DNA of 64,000 nucleotides from NCBI RefSeq assembly GCF_004827385.1, contig NZ_SRXN01000030.1, positions 27,959 to 91,958 on the forward strand, in the 5' to 3' direction. The DNA comes from Ensifer sp. MPMI2T (GTDB lineage: Bacteria > Pseudomonadota > Alphaproteobacteria > Rhizobiales > Rhizobiaceae). Of the stretch, positions 35,342 through 44,633 are shown piece by piece; the first letter of the stretch is position 1; the number at the start of each line of letters is the position of its first letter. Position numbers and translations under genes: made by a program. The notes under the pieces were generated by a model, which saw only the letters and a list, made by a program, of their open reading frames with translations, did not search any database and was not told the origin of the DNA.

Positions 35342-35364
35342 CAATTGCGTTCGCGTGAGGCCGG

Positions 35365-35883
35365 TCAGCGCATGCGCCGGCGCTCGGCGGAAGGCTGATA
35401 GGCCAGCCGCGTGTGATAGCTGCAATAGGGCGACGATTCCGGCGAGTCGTTGCCGCAGAAATGGAACTCTTCCTTCAGCGGGTCGCCGATCGGCCACTTG
35501 CAGGTGCGCTCCGTGAGCTCCGTCAGGCCTAGGCGCCGCGACATGGGGACGACGACGTTCGGTGCGAGTTCGAGATCCTGGTCGGCGACGAGATCGACTT
35601 CGATCTCTTCCTTCAGCACGGTGGCGCCCGCTGTGCGGGTGACGGTGCGGGTGGCGACGCGCGCGGCATAGTTCGGTGCCCGGGGGGCGGACGTGGTGCG
35701 CTTCGGGCGTGCGGCAGTGGTTGTGCCACCCGCCTTCGCGCGGCCCGGCAGGCTCAGCCGGTGAACCTTACCGATCACGGCGTTGCGGCTCACACCACCC
35801 AGTTGTGCCGCGATCTGGCTGGCGCTCAGGCCTTCGGACCACAGCTTTTTCAGTTTCTCCACCCGCTCGTCAGTCCAGTTCAT
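35365..35883 (-). CDS. gcrA: GcrA, cell-cycle regulator
   Basis: Alphaproteobacterial cell-cycle regulator that works with sigma-70 RNA polymerase at promoters carrying CcrM-methylated GANTC sites. 172 residues. The N-terminal helix-turn-helix region MNWTDERVEKLKKLWSEG, with SASQIAAQLGGVSRNAVIGK, is diagnostic. A linker rich in Ala/Thr/Arg follows, then the C-terminal sigma-interacting region with TCKWPIGDP and FCGN...YCSYHTRLAY. The upstream region contains a dense GANTC cluster. Convergent with phoB. Confidence 0.96.
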   Translation of the reverse strand: MNWTDERVEKLKKLWSEGLSASQIAAQLGGVSRNAVIGKVHRLSLPGRAKAGGTTTAARPKRTTSAPRAPNYAARVATRTVTRTAGATVLKEEIEVDLVADQDLELAPNVVVPMSRRLGLTELTERTCKWPIGDPLKEEFHFCGNDSPESSPYCSYHTRLAYQPSAERRRMR

Positions 35884-36300
35884 TTCTGCACTCTCCGTTC
35901 TCGGCGTTGGATGGCAGAATCCATCACCAAGCTCCGGAAGAGCTCCGGAGCTGCAACGCGATAACTGTTTTGGTGACTAGGTCCGCCGCATGCGTCTAGT
36001 AATTGAATATTAACCTACTGGCAGGGTGACTCCGTGGCAAGAGTCGCGGGAATCGCGCCGAATCGATTTCGGAGTTTTCCCCAACTTGCTGGCTGGCCGT
36101 TGCATTTTTGCAAGCCCCTGCGGCATGTTTTTTCGCGCGTCGGAATCCGCGCGCTCGAGCTCGCTGCAAGCCTTGGTTTTGTTGACATTGCGGTGCGAAA
36201 TGGGAATAGTGCCTGCGCCGCCGAAAGGCGGCATTTTTGATTTTTATCGGACACGATCGTCCGATAATCGATGCCAACAGGACGGAAGGAGAAGTTCGCC
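35884..36300. promoter_or_regulatory. Divergent gcrA-argD control region with GANTC sites
   Basis: 417 bases without a gene. It holds GAATC at 35918-35922, a tight group of four GANTC at 36028-36064, another at 36143-36147, and a hairpin plus T-rich stretch at 36217-36245. Random expectation is about one or two GANTC in this length. A sigma-70-like TTGACA (36182-36187), 17-base gap, AATAGT (36205-36210) points rightward towards argD. Confidence 0.6.
36217..36245 (+). terminator. Hairpin followed by T-rich tract before argD
   Basis: GCCGCC-GAAA-GGCGGC (36217-36232), then ATTTTTGATTTTT. The GAAA tetraloop and U-tract give the form of an intrinsic terminator, about 55 bases before the argD start. 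It could end a small RNA made from this gap or act as a leader attenuator. If transcription starts from the TTGACA/AATAGT pair just upstream, it would instead be a 5'-end hairpin. Confidence 0.6.
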
Positions 36301-37500
36301 ATGGCCGCAACAACGCCGCTCTACGACACCTATATGCGTGCGCCGTTGCGTTTCGAGCGAGGCGAGGGCGTCTGGCTCATTGCCGAGGACGGCTCGCGTT
36401 ATCTCGATTTTGCCGCCGGCGTTGCGGTGAACTCGCTTGGCCATGCCCATCCGCACCTCGTCGAGGCGCTGAAGACGCAGGCGGACAAGATCTGGCATCT
36501 CTCCAACCTCTATGAGATTCCGGGGCAGGAAAGCCTAGCGCGCCGGCTGACGGCGGTGACCTTCGCGGATCGCGTGTTCTTTACCAATTCGGGTGCGGAA
36601 GCGCTTGAATGCGCCATCAAGACCGCGCGCCGCTATCATTTCGCCAAGGGGAACCCGGAAAAATTCCATATCATCACCTTCGAAGGCGCCTTCCATGGCC
36701 GCACGATCGCGACGATCGCGGCCGGTGGCCAACAGAAGTACATCGAGGGGTTCGGACCAAAGGCGCCGGGCTTCTATCAGGTTCCTTTCGGCGACATCGC
36801 TGCGGTCAAGGATGCGATCAACGACGAGACGGCGGCGATCCTGATCGAGCCGATCCAGGGGGAGGGTGGCATTCGCACGGCCAGCAAGGAGTTTCTGCAG
36901 GAGTTGCGGGCGCTTTGCGACGAATTCGGCCTGCTCCTGATTCTCGACGAGGTTCAGTGCGGCATTGGCCGGACCGGCAAGCTCTTCGCCTATGAATGGG
37001 CCGGTATCCGGCCAGATATCATGGCGGTCGCCAAGGGTATCGGCGGCGGTTTTCCGTTGGGCGCATGCCTGGCGACCGAAGAAGCGGCAGCCGGCATGGT
37101 CACGGGCACGCATGGCTCGACCTATGGCGGCAATCCGCTGGCCATGGCAGTCGGAAACGCGGTTCTCGACGTCGTTCTCGCCGACGGATTCCTGGAGCAG
37201 GTACGCGAAGTCGCTCTCGTCTTCCGGCAGGGGCTCGCGTCGCTCAAGGATCGTTTCCCGGATGTGATCGAGGAAATCCGCGGCGACGGGCTGATGCTCG
37301 GCATCAAGGCGAAGGTGCCGTCGGCTGACCTGTTGAAAGCAATCCGCGCCGAGAAGCTGCTTGCGGTTCCCGCCGGCGAAAACGTGCTGCGCCTGCTGCC
37401 GCCGTTGATCACCACCGCCGCCGAGGCCCGAGAAGGGCTCGCAAGGCTCGAGCGCGCCGCCGAGGCGGTCAAGAGCAACAGCGGCAACGCGGCGGCCTGA
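36301..37500 (+). CDS. argD: Acetylornithine aminotransferase
   Basis: PLP-dependent class III aminotransferase of arginine synthesis, 399 residues. The PLP lysine is Lys245 in [15 protein letters not shown], preceded by [13 protein letters not shown] (Asp binding the pyridine ring), with [14 protein letters not shown] for phosphate binding. ATG 36301 is chosen for its GGAAGGAG site; the frame opens at 36271. argF follows after 33 bases: an argDF operon. It may also work as succinyl-diaminopimelate aminotransferase, as known for ArgD in other bacteria. Confidence 0.93.
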   Translation: MAATTPLYDTYMRAPLRFERGEGVWLIAEDGSRYLDFAAGVAVNSLGHAHPHLVEALKTQADKIWHLSNLYEIPGQESLARRLTAVTFADRVFFTNSGAEALECAIKTARRYHFAKGNPEKFHIITFEGAFHGRTIATIAAGGQQKYIEGFGPKAPGFYQVPFGDIAAVKDAINDETAAILIEPIQGEGGIRTASKEFLQELRALCDEFGLLLILDEVQCGIGRTGKLFAYEWAGIRPDIMAVAKGIGGGFPLGACLATEEAAAGMVTGTHGSTYGGNPLAMAVGNAVLDVVLADGFLEQVREVALVFRQGLASLKDRFPDVIEEIRGDGLMLGIKAKVPSADLLKAIRAEKLLAVPAGENVLRLLPPLITTAAEAREGLARLERAAEAVKSNSGNAAA

Positions 37501-37533
37501 ACGGCCCGACTCTCACGACAGGAATTCTGAGCA

Positions 37534-38451
<918 letters not shown>

Positions 38452-38721
38452 GGAGCGGTACCGATCTTTGGAAACCGGGACGCCTATTGAATTTATCGAG
38501 CTGAAACACAATTTAGGCGGCATGCGGGCGGCTCCGGTTCAGCTACCGGACAGTGACCGCCCATCAGTTATTGTGCATTGCGGGCGCGCGCGCACCGTCG
38601 GGATGCACAAGCCTTCTGGACAAAGTTCGTTCGCGACAGGGTCAAAATGAAATAACGGGCAGGCTGCGCCGGGGATATCCATGTCTCCACGTCACTTTGC
38701 CCGTGATGCAAGGAGCAAGAC

Positions 38722-39717
38722 ATGACAGAAACAGCGCGGGGGCTTGGCGAATTCGATTTTGCCGGTGACGACCATGTCGTGCCTTTCCACGTCGAAGGGC
38801 TCGATGTGCGCGGGCGCGCCGTGCAGCTCGGACCGATGCTCAATGCCATCCTGGAGCGGCACAATTATCCGCTGCCGGTCGCCCGTCTGGTCGCAGAGAC
38901 AGTGGTGCTCACAGTCCTGCTCGGCACGTCGCTGAAGTTCGAGGGCAAGCTGATCGTTCAGACGCAGGGCGATGGTCCGGTCGATCTCGTCGTCGCGGAT
39001 TTTTCGACCCCGGATCGGGTCCGCGCCTATGCCCGTTACAGCGAGGAGGCGTTGGCTGCGGCCCAAGAGGGTGGACGCACACAGCCCCATGAGCTCCTCG
39101 GCAAGGGGGTTCTTGCCTTCACAATCGACCAGGGCGCTCACATGCAGCGCTACCAGGGTATTGTCGAACTCGACGGTGCAACGCTTGAGGACATCGCTGG
39201 CGCCTATTTCCGCCAGTCGGAGCAGATTCCGACCAAGGTGCGCCTCGGTGTCGCCGAGCTTCTCGATCGCGACGAGGACGGCAAGCCGCGGCACCGCTGG
39301 CGCGCCGGCGGCATGGTTGCCCAGTTCCTGCCGGACGCCCCTGAACGCATGCGCCAGCCGGACCTGCCGGGCGGCGATGGCGACGAGGGGGAGGCGCTCC
39401 ATCTCTTCGAGGAGGACGATCTCTGGTCGGAAGCCAAGGTTATGGTCGAAACGATCGATACCGACGAACTGACCGACCCGACCGTCGGGACGGAAAGGCT
39501 GCTCTATCGGCTGTTCCACGAACGCGGGGTCCGCGTCTATCAGCCGCAAGCGGTTTTTGATCGCTGCAGCTGTTCGCGCGAGAAGATCCGGGGGGTCTTG
39601 GCCGGACTCGACCGCGAGGATATCGAAAACAGCATCGAGGACGGCGTGATCAAGGTGACGTGCGAGTTCTGCTCCACCACCTATCGCTTCGAGGCGAGTG
39701 AGGTGCGCTCCCAGTGA
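38722..39717 (+). CDS. hslO: HslO (Hsp33), redox-regulated chaperone
   Basis: Cytoplasmic holdase chaperone activated by oxidation, 331 residues. The C-terminal zinc-binding redox switch is clear: CSC in FDRCSCSREK and CEFC in VTCEFCSTTY. An N-terminal Hsp33 domain of about 240 residues precedes it. An AAGGAG site lies before ATG 38722. It follows argDF on the same strand, as is usual in rhizobia. Confidence 0.95.
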   Translation: MTETARGLGEFDFAGDDHVVPFHVEGLDVRGRAVQLGPMLNAILERHNYPLPVARLVAETVVLTVLLGTSLKFEGKLIVQTQGDGPVDLVVADFSTPDRVRAYARYSEEALAAAQEGGRTQPHELLGKGVLAFTIDQGAHMQRYQGIVELDGATLEDIAGAYFRQSEQIPTKVRLGVAELLDRDEDGKPRHRWRAGGMVAQFLPDAPERMRQPDLPGGDGDEGEALHLFEEDDLWSEAKVMVETIDTDELTDPTVGTERLLYRLFHERGVRVYQPQAVFDRCSCSREKIRGVLAGLDREDIENSIEDGVIKVTCEFCSTTYRFEASEVRSQ

Positions 39718-39735
39718 GGCGCCTCGACTGAGGCG

Positions 39736-39779
39736 CTAAAGCGTCCTTTGCGCGTTGGATGAGACGCGCGGCGCTGTAG
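39736..39779 (-). repeat. RIME-like element, first palindrome only
   Basis: 44-base module read on the minus strand as CTACAGCGCCGCGCGTC...GACGCTTTAG, between hslO and apaG. It matches the first hairpin of the 104-base element; the second hairpin is absent. Confidence 0.75.
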
Positions 39780-39790
39780 GAGCCGCACCC

Positions 39791-40183
39791 TCAGTTCAGG
39801 GTGCGGACCAGCCCGGGTGAATCGAGCGAGAAGGCGGGGATCGCCACATTGAAGGTCTCCCCGTCCTCGGCCTCCATGCTGTAGTGGCCGAACATGACGC
39901 CCGAGGGCGTATCCAGCGGGCAACCGGAAGAATATTCATAAGTGTCGCCGGGATTGAGCAGAGGCTGCTCGCCGATCACGCCGGGGCCACTCACTTCGTC
40001 CACCTGGCCGTTCTCGTCGGTAATGTGCCAGTAACGGGTCATCAGGCGAACCGTGACGTCGGAATGGTTCGATATCACGATGCGATAGCCCCAGACATAG
40101 CGGCTATCGTCCGGATCCGACTGTTCTTCCAGATAGTACGGTTCGACGGTGACCTCGATGTCGCGAGTCAGGGCACGATACAT
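39791..40183 (-). CDS. apaG: ApaG domain protein
   Basis: 130-residue beta-sandwich (fibronectin-like) protein, the normal ApaG length. Sequence features: [14 protein letters not shown] near the start, [10 protein letters not shown], and the glycine-rich [25 protein letters not shown] that typifies ApaG. GTG 40192 is also in frame; ATG 40183 has AAGG at good distance. In other bacteria ApaG is linked with magnesium/cobalt and diadenosine tetraphosphate genes; its molecular role is not settled. Confidence 0.93.
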   Translation of the reverse strand: MYRALTRDIEVTVEPYYLEEQSDPDDSRYVWGYRIVISNHSDVTVRLMTRYWHITDENGQVDEVSGPGVIGEQPLLNPGDTYEYSSGCPLDTPSGVMFGHYSMEAEDGETFNVAIPAFSLDSPGLVRTLN

Positions 40184-40293
40184 ATGCAACACCTTATGCC
40201 AAATCTATTCAGGTATTCTACTGCAATATGGTTTCGGCAAGAATAACAGCAAGATTGTATGAGTCCCATTCAAATTAGACGGAGCCGAGATCC

Positions 40294-40908
40294 ATGCTCG
40301 ACGGTGCGGTGCGCAGGCGGCTTGATCCGCTTCTTAACCGGCTGGGCGTCGCTCTGGTCAAGGGCGGCGTAAAGGCCGACACCCTCACGATTTTCGGTCT
40401 CGGCCTCGGACTGGCGGCGGCCGGTCTCATCGCATACCGGTTCTATACCGCGGGCGCCGTCATGATCCTGCTCAGCCGTCTGTGCGATGGGCTCGACGGG
40501 GCCGTGGCGCGCGCCAGTCGCGGCACGGATTTCGGCGGGTTTCTCGATGTCGTCCTCGACTTTGCCTTCTATGGCGCAATCCCGCTCGCCTTCATCATTG
40601 CGGATCCAGTCGCAAACGGCCTTGCCGGCGCGTTTCTGCTTTTCTCCTTTTATGTCAACGGATCGAGCTTTCTCGCCTATGCCATCATGGCCGAGAAGCG
40701 CGCAATGACGACCGCCGCGCGCGGAGCAAAGTCGCTGTATTTCACGACCGGCCTCGCCGAGGCGACTGAGACCATCGTTGTTTTCCTGGCCTTCTGCCTG
40801 TTTCCCGGGTGGTTTCCGCCTCTCGCGGCGGTGTTCGCGGTTGTCTGCCTTTACACGGCCGTGTCGCGGATCGTGCTTGCTCGCCTCAGTTTCCTCGATC
40901 GGCAATAA
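40294..40908 (+). CDS. CDP-alcohol phosphatidyltransferase family membrane protein
   Basis: 204-residue inner-membrane protein with about six transmembrane helices. The complete catalytic motif D-x2-DG-x2-AR-x8-G-x3-D-x3-D is visible at residues 65-89 (CDGLDGAVARASRGTDFGG then FLDVVLD). Such enzymes make phospholipids from CDP-diacylglycerol or CDP-archaeol-like donors. The alcohol acceptor cannot be told from the motif. It is not obviously PgsA, PssA or Pcs. Convergent with metZ. Confidence 0.85.
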   Translation: MLDGAVRRRLDPLLNRLGVALVKGGVKADTLTIFGLGLGLAAAGLIAYRFYTAGAVMILLSRLCDGLDGAVARASRGTDFGGFLDVVLDFAFYGAIPLAFIIADPVANGLAGAFLLFSFYVNGSSFLAYAIMAEKRAMTTAARGAKSLYFTTGLAEATETIVVFLAFCLFPGWFPPLAAVFAVVCLYTAVSRIVLARLSFLDRQ

Positions 40909-40934
40909 AAAACCGCCCGTGCATGCACGGGCGG
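40907..40934 (-). terminator. Intrinsic terminator of metZ
   Basis: Perfect palindrome CCGCCCGTGCA/TGCACGGGCGG (40913-40934). Read on the minus strand it is followed by TTTTTTATT, so it ends metZ transcription; it lies 28 bases after the metZ stop. Confidence 0.9.
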
Positions 40935-40961
40935 CATCAACAAAACAGTGGCCCGCTGTAG

Positions 40962-42146
40962 TTAGGCCTGCACGCTTTTCAGCGCGCGTGCGAAATCCTC
41001 GATGAGATCCTCGCTGTCCTCGATGCCGGCGGAGAAGCGCACGGTGCCGGCGGAAATGCCGAGTTCGGCACGCGCTTCCTCCGTCAGGTTCTTGTGCGTT
41101 GTCGTCGCCGGATGGGTGATCAGGCTCTTGGAATCGCCGAGATTGTTGGAAATCCGGACGATTTCCAATGCGTTCTGAAGCACGAAGGCCGCCTCCTTGC
41201 CGCCCTTCAGTTCGAACGCGACCAGCGTCGAACCGCCGCTCATCTGCTTGGCGATGATATCCGCCTGCGGATGGTCCTTGCGGCCGGGATAGATGACGCG
41301 GCCGACCTGCGGCTGCTCGGCCAGGAAGTCGGCGATCCGGCGGGCGCTTTCGGTCTGCTGCTTCACGCGCAGAGGAAGCGTCTCGACGCCCTTGAGCAAT
41401 GTCCAGGCGTTGAACGGCGACATCGCCGGGCCTGTATGGCGGAAATAGTCGTGCAGGTTTTCGTCGATCCATTCCTTGCTGGAAAGCACGACGCCGCCGA
41501 GGCAGCGGCCTTGGCCGTCAATGTGCTTGGTGGCGGAGTAGACGACGACGTGGGCGCCGAGTTCCAGCGGCTTTTGGAAGAGGGGGGTTGCAAACACATT
41601 GTCGACGACCAGCTTGGCGCCGACCTGATCGGCGAGCTTCGCGACGCCGGCGATGTCGATCACTTCGAGCGTCGGGTTGGTCGGGCTTTCGAGGAAGAAG
41701 ACCTTGGTGTTTGGGCGAACCGCCTGCTCCCAGTTTGTGAGATCGCGGCCATCGACGAGCGTGCAGTCGACACCGTATTTGGGCGCGAGGGTCTCTACGA
41801 CCCAGCGGCAGGAACCGAAGAGTGCGCGGGCGGCGACGATATGATCGCCGGCTTTCACCTGGCAAAGGATCGCCGAGGCAACGGCCGCCATGCCGGAGGC
41901 GGTGGCGCGGGCGTCTTCGGCCCCTTCGAGCATGCACATGCGCTTCTCGAACATGTCGTTGGTCGGACTGCCGTAGCGCGCGTAGATGAAGCCATCGGTC
42001 TCGCCCTTGAAGCGGGCTTCCGCCGCTTCGGACGTTTCGTAGACGAAACCCTGTGTCAGAAAGATCGCTTCGGAGGTTTCGCCATACTGGGAACGGAGAG
42101 TTCCACCGTGGACGAGTTGGGTTGCCGGGCGCCAGGTCTTGCTCAT
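40962..42146 (-). CDS. metZ: O-succinylhomoserine sulfhydrylase
   Basis: PLP enzyme of methionine synthesis that makes homocysteine from O-succinylhomoserine and sulfide, 394 residues. PLP lysine in VVYSATKHIDGQGR (about residue 209), YARYGSPT and SGMAAV motifs are of the Cys/Met metabolism PLP family. The alphaproteobacterial metZ leader with a SAM-II riboswitch supports this over cystathionine gamma-synthase/beta-lyase. ATG 42146 is the start. Confidence 0.93.
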   Translation of the reverse strand: MSKTWRPATQLVHGGTLRSQYGETSEAIFLTQGFVYETSEAAEARFKGETDGFIYARYGSPTNDMFEKRMCMLEGAEDARATASGMAAVASAILCQVKAGDHIVAARALFGSCRWVVETLAPKYGVDCTLVDGRDLTNWEQAVRPNTKVFFLESPTNPTLEVIDIAGVAKLADQVGAKLVVDNVFATPLFQKPLELGAHVVVYSATKHIDGQGRCLGGVVLSSKEWIDENLHDYFRHTGPAMSPFNAWTLLKGVETLPLRVKQQTESARRIADFLAEQPQVGRVIYPGRKDHPQADIIAKQMSGGSTLVAFELKGGKEAAFVLQNALEIVRISNNLGDSKSLITHPATTTHKNLTEEARAELGISAGTVRFSAGIEDSEDLIEDFARALKSVQA

Positions 42147-42166
42147 GCGACGATCACTTTCACAAC

Positions 42167-42197
42167 AAAAAAACCGGCCGCGAAAACGGGCCGGTTT
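42167..42197 (-). terminator. Terminator in the metZ leader (riboswitch expression platform)
   Basis: On the minus strand AAACCGGCC...GGCCGGTTTTTTT: 9-base stem with 9-base loop, followed by a T7 run, located between the aptamer and the metZ start. It suggests that SAM binding favours termination. Confidence 0.75.
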
Positions 42198-42208
42198 GAC
42201 ACCCGGCC

Positions 42209-42270
42209 TTTTTAGCTACTTGTTTAACGTGGCTGCAAGCCGACCGGCCAAATCACCACGGGATAAAGCT
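42209..42270 (-). promoter_or_regulatory. SAM-II riboswitch
   Basis: The minus-strand leader of metZ carries the conserved SAM-II core: CGTGGTGATTTGGCCGGTC, then GGCTTGCAGCCACGTTAAAC and AAGTAGCTAAAAA. The TGATTTG, GCTTGCAGCCACG and TTAAACAAG blocks match the family consensus, including the pseudoknot strand. SAM-II aptamers precede metA/metX/metZ in alphaproteobacteria, so this shuts down methionine synthesis when SAM is high. Confidence 0.93.
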
Positions 42271-42343
42271 CCAATACTGCCTGGGCGTGCTTGCGTCAAT
42301 TCCCGGAGTTTGGTTTTGTCTGGCAACTGGAATGAGGATCGGT

Positions 42344-43441
42344 ATGGCTCGCGAGACAGGGATTTTGGCCGACCGCGCAATTGCCGCGCTGTTTGCCTCG
42401 GGGCGCTTGAAGAGCGAGAGACCGCTGGATGAGGACCAGATCCAGCCGGCGAGCCTCGACCTGCGCCTCGGCGCTAAGGCGTTTCGTGTCAGAGCCAGTT
42501 TCATGCCCGGCCCGGCCCATCTTGTCGCCGATAAGCTTGATCGCCTGAAATTGCATGTCATTGATCTCACCGACGGCGCGGTGCTGGAAACCGGCTGCGT
42601 CTACATCGTGCCGCTGATGGAGAGCCTCGCACTGCCGGAGAACATGTCGGCCTCCGCCAATCCGAAGAGCTCGACCGGCCGCCTCGATATCTTCACCCGC
42701 GTCATCACGGACAGGGCACAGGAGTTCGACAAGATCCCTGCCGGCTACAGCGGCCCGCTCTATCTGGAAATCAGCCCGCGCACCTTTCCGATCGTCGTCA
42801 GGCGCGGCTCCCGCCTGTCGCAAATCCGCTTCCGCGTCGGGCATTCGGTCCTCTCCGAGCAGGAGCTGTTGGCGCTGCACGAAAGCGATGTGCTCGTGGC
42901 AAGCGAGCGGCCCAACGTCACCGGCGGCGGCATTGCGCTCTCGATCGACCTCAAGGGCACCGGTCCGGACGGCCTGATCGGCTACCGTGGCAAGCACCAC
43001 ACCTCGGTGGTCGATGTCGACAAGAAGGCGGAGCACCCGGTCTTCGACTTCTGGGAGCCGCTTTACAGCCGGGGCCGCGACGACCTGATCCTCGATCCGG
43101 ACGAGTTCTATATCCTCGTTTCGCGCGAAGCCGTCCATGTTCCGCCGCTCTACGCAGCTGAAATGACGCCCTTCGATCCTCTGGTCGGCGAGTTCCGCGT
43201 CCACTATGCTGGCTTTTTCGATCCGGGCTTCGGGCACGCGTCGGCCGGCGGCAGCGGCAGTCGGGCAGTACTGGAGGTCCGCAGCCACGAAGTGCCGTTC
43301 ATCCTTGAGCATGGGCAGATCGTCGGTCGCCTCGTCTACGAGCACATGATGGAGCGGCCGGACGGTCTCTATGGCCTCGACCTTGGCTCGAACTATCAGG
43401 CGCAGGGCCTGAAGCTTTCGAAGCATTTTCGTGCCGAGTGA
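42344..43441 (+). CDS. 2'-deoxycytidine 5'-triphosphate deaminase, two-domain form
   Basis: Deaminates dCTP to dUTP for thymidylate synthesis. 365 residues, nearly twice E. coli Dcd (193). Two trimeric-dUTPase-like domains are visible: the first with QPASLDLRLG and NPKSSTGRLDIFTRV (nucleotide site), the second in the C-terminal half with EHGQIVGRLVYEH. ATG 42344 (GAGG upstream) is chosen; upstream in-frame starts at 42287 and 42332 overlap the metZ leader region. This longer form is common in alphaproteobacteria. Confidence 0.85.
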   Translation: MARETGILADRAIAALFASGRLKSERPLDEDQIQPASLDLRLGAKAFRVRASFMPGPAHLVADKLDRLKLHVIDLTDGAVLETGCVYIVPLMESLALPENMSASANPKSSTGRLDIFTRVITDRAQEFDKIPAGYSGPLYLEISPRTFPIVVRRGSRLSQIRFRVGHSVLSEQELLALHESDVLVASERPNVTGGGIALSIDLKGTGPDGLIGYRGKHHTSVVDVDKKAEHPVFDFWEPLYSRGRDDLILDPDEFYILVSREAVHVPPLYAAEMTPFDPLVGEFRVHYAGFFDPGFGHASAGGSGSRAVLEVRSHEVPFILEHGQIVGRLVYEHMMERPDGLYGLDLGSNYQAQGLKLSKHFRAE

Positions 43442-43503
43442 TGCAGCAATTCATAGCGCTACAGCGATCTTTTGTGCGTCTAATAAGGCGCGCGGCGCTG
43501 TAG
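43441..43503 (-). repeat. RIME-like element, truncated, minus orientation
   Basis: Directly at the stop of the dCTP deaminase gene. ATGCAGCAATTCATAGCGCT corresponds to the reversed start of the second module, followed by the first hairpin CTACAGCG...CGCTGTAG (43459-43503). Confidence 0.7.
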
Positions 43504-43547
43504 GCGCTTGACAGATCGCGGCTGTTGAGGAAATTTCCGCTTCTGTC

Positions 43548-43622
43548 GCGGGTGTAGTTCAGTGGTAGAACGCCAGCTTCCCAAGCTTGATGTCGTCGGT
43601 TCGATCCCGATCACCCGCTCCA
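43548..43622 (+). tRNA. tRNA-Gly (CCC)
   Basis: Acceptor stem GCGGGTG/CACCCGC, D arm GTTC/GAAC, anticodon loop TTCCCAA (anticodon CCC, codon GGG), T loop TTCGATC, discriminator T and encoded CCA (43620-43622). The anticodon stem CCAGC/GCTTG has one C-T mismatch and the T stem one G-T pair, otherwise regular. Confidence 0.92.
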
Positions 43623-43778
43623 CTTTTTCTTATGTTCCCGACATCAGGATGGAATAGCTTCTCACCGAGGTCCAGTAGCCAGTCGGGCAACATCCCGATA
43701 ATCTTTATAAAAACCAAACCGAATCCGCGTGTCCCGGGCCGCGGCTCCCAGTGTCGGATCGTCAAGTATCGGATCGCA

Positions 43779-44630
43779 ATGACGCGTGCTCTGAGTCTAC
43801 GAATTTGCGGAATCCTCGCGCTCTGCGCCTTCCTGATCGCCGAACCCGTGCTTGCGCAACCGCGGGATCTGCCCCTCCTTTTCGACGCCCGCGAACGGAT
43901 CGCCCGACCGGACCTGACAGGACTTGCGCGGCTTCGCTTTCTGACGACCGTCGATTTCCCGCCGTTCAATTTCATTGACCAATCGGGCAAGCTTTCCGGT
44001 TTCCATGTCGATCTTGCCCGCGAAATCTGCCGCGAGCTGGAGATCGAGGACAAATGCCAGATTCAGGCGGTGACCTACGCGGAACTCATCCCGGCGTTAG
44101 AACAAGTCCAGGGGGAGGCCGTCGCCGCGGGTATCGCGGTTCGTCCGGAGCTGCGCCAGCGTTTCGCCTTCTCCAGGGCCTTCATGCAGTTGCCGGCTCG
44201 TTTCGCTGTCAACACCAAGGCCGAAGATCTGGTGACCAGCCCGGCCGCGCTTGACGGCAAGCCCGTCGGCGTCGTCTCCGGCACGACGCACGAGGCTATG
44301 CTCAAGGCCTTCTTTCCGAAGGTCGAGCCCAAGGCCTTTCCAGATCGGGATGCAATGCTCTCGGCGTTGCGGCAGGACTCTGTTGCCGCCGTTTTCTCCG
44401 ACGGCATGCAGCTCTCGTTCTGGGTTTCGGGCAGCGTCGCGGCAGGATGCTGCGCCTTGCTTGACGGCGCCTATTTCTCTGAACGCTTTCTCGGCGAAGG
44501 TTTGACGATCATGAACCGCAAGGCCGAGCCGGCATTGACCCAGGCGATCGATCACGCCTTGCTGGCGCTGTCGCGCAGCGGCAGGCTCGAGGAGATCTAT
44601 CTGCGCTATTTCCCGAACGGTATCTACTGA
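43779..44630 (+). CDS. Amino-acid-type ABC transporter substrate-binding protein (family 3)
   Basis: Periplasmic solute-binding protein, 283 residues, with a signal peptide ending EPVLA-QP near residue 26. The SBP family 3 pattern is clear: FPPFNFIDQSGKLSGFHVDLAREIC near residues 62-86 and VVSGTTHEAML in the hinge-domain. ATG 43779 is chosen because the upstream frame runs into the tRNA. No permease or ATPase is next to it, so it is an orphan binding protein or a ligand sensor. Ligand unknown. Confidence 0.85.
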   Translation: MTRALSLRICGILALCAFLIAEPVLAQPRDLPLLFDARERIARPDLTGLARLRFLTTVDFPPFNFIDQSGKLSGFHVDLAREICRELEIEDKCQIQAVTYAELIPALEQVQGEAVAAGIAVRPELRQRFAFSRAFMQLPARFAVNTKAEDLVTSPAALDGKPVGVVSGTTHEAMLKAFFPKVEPKAFPDRDAMLSALRQDSVAAVFSDGMQLSFWVSGSVAAGCCALLDGAYFSERFLGEGLTIMNRKAEPALTQAIDHALLALSRSGRLEEIYLRYFPNGIY

Positions 44631-44633
44631 CGC

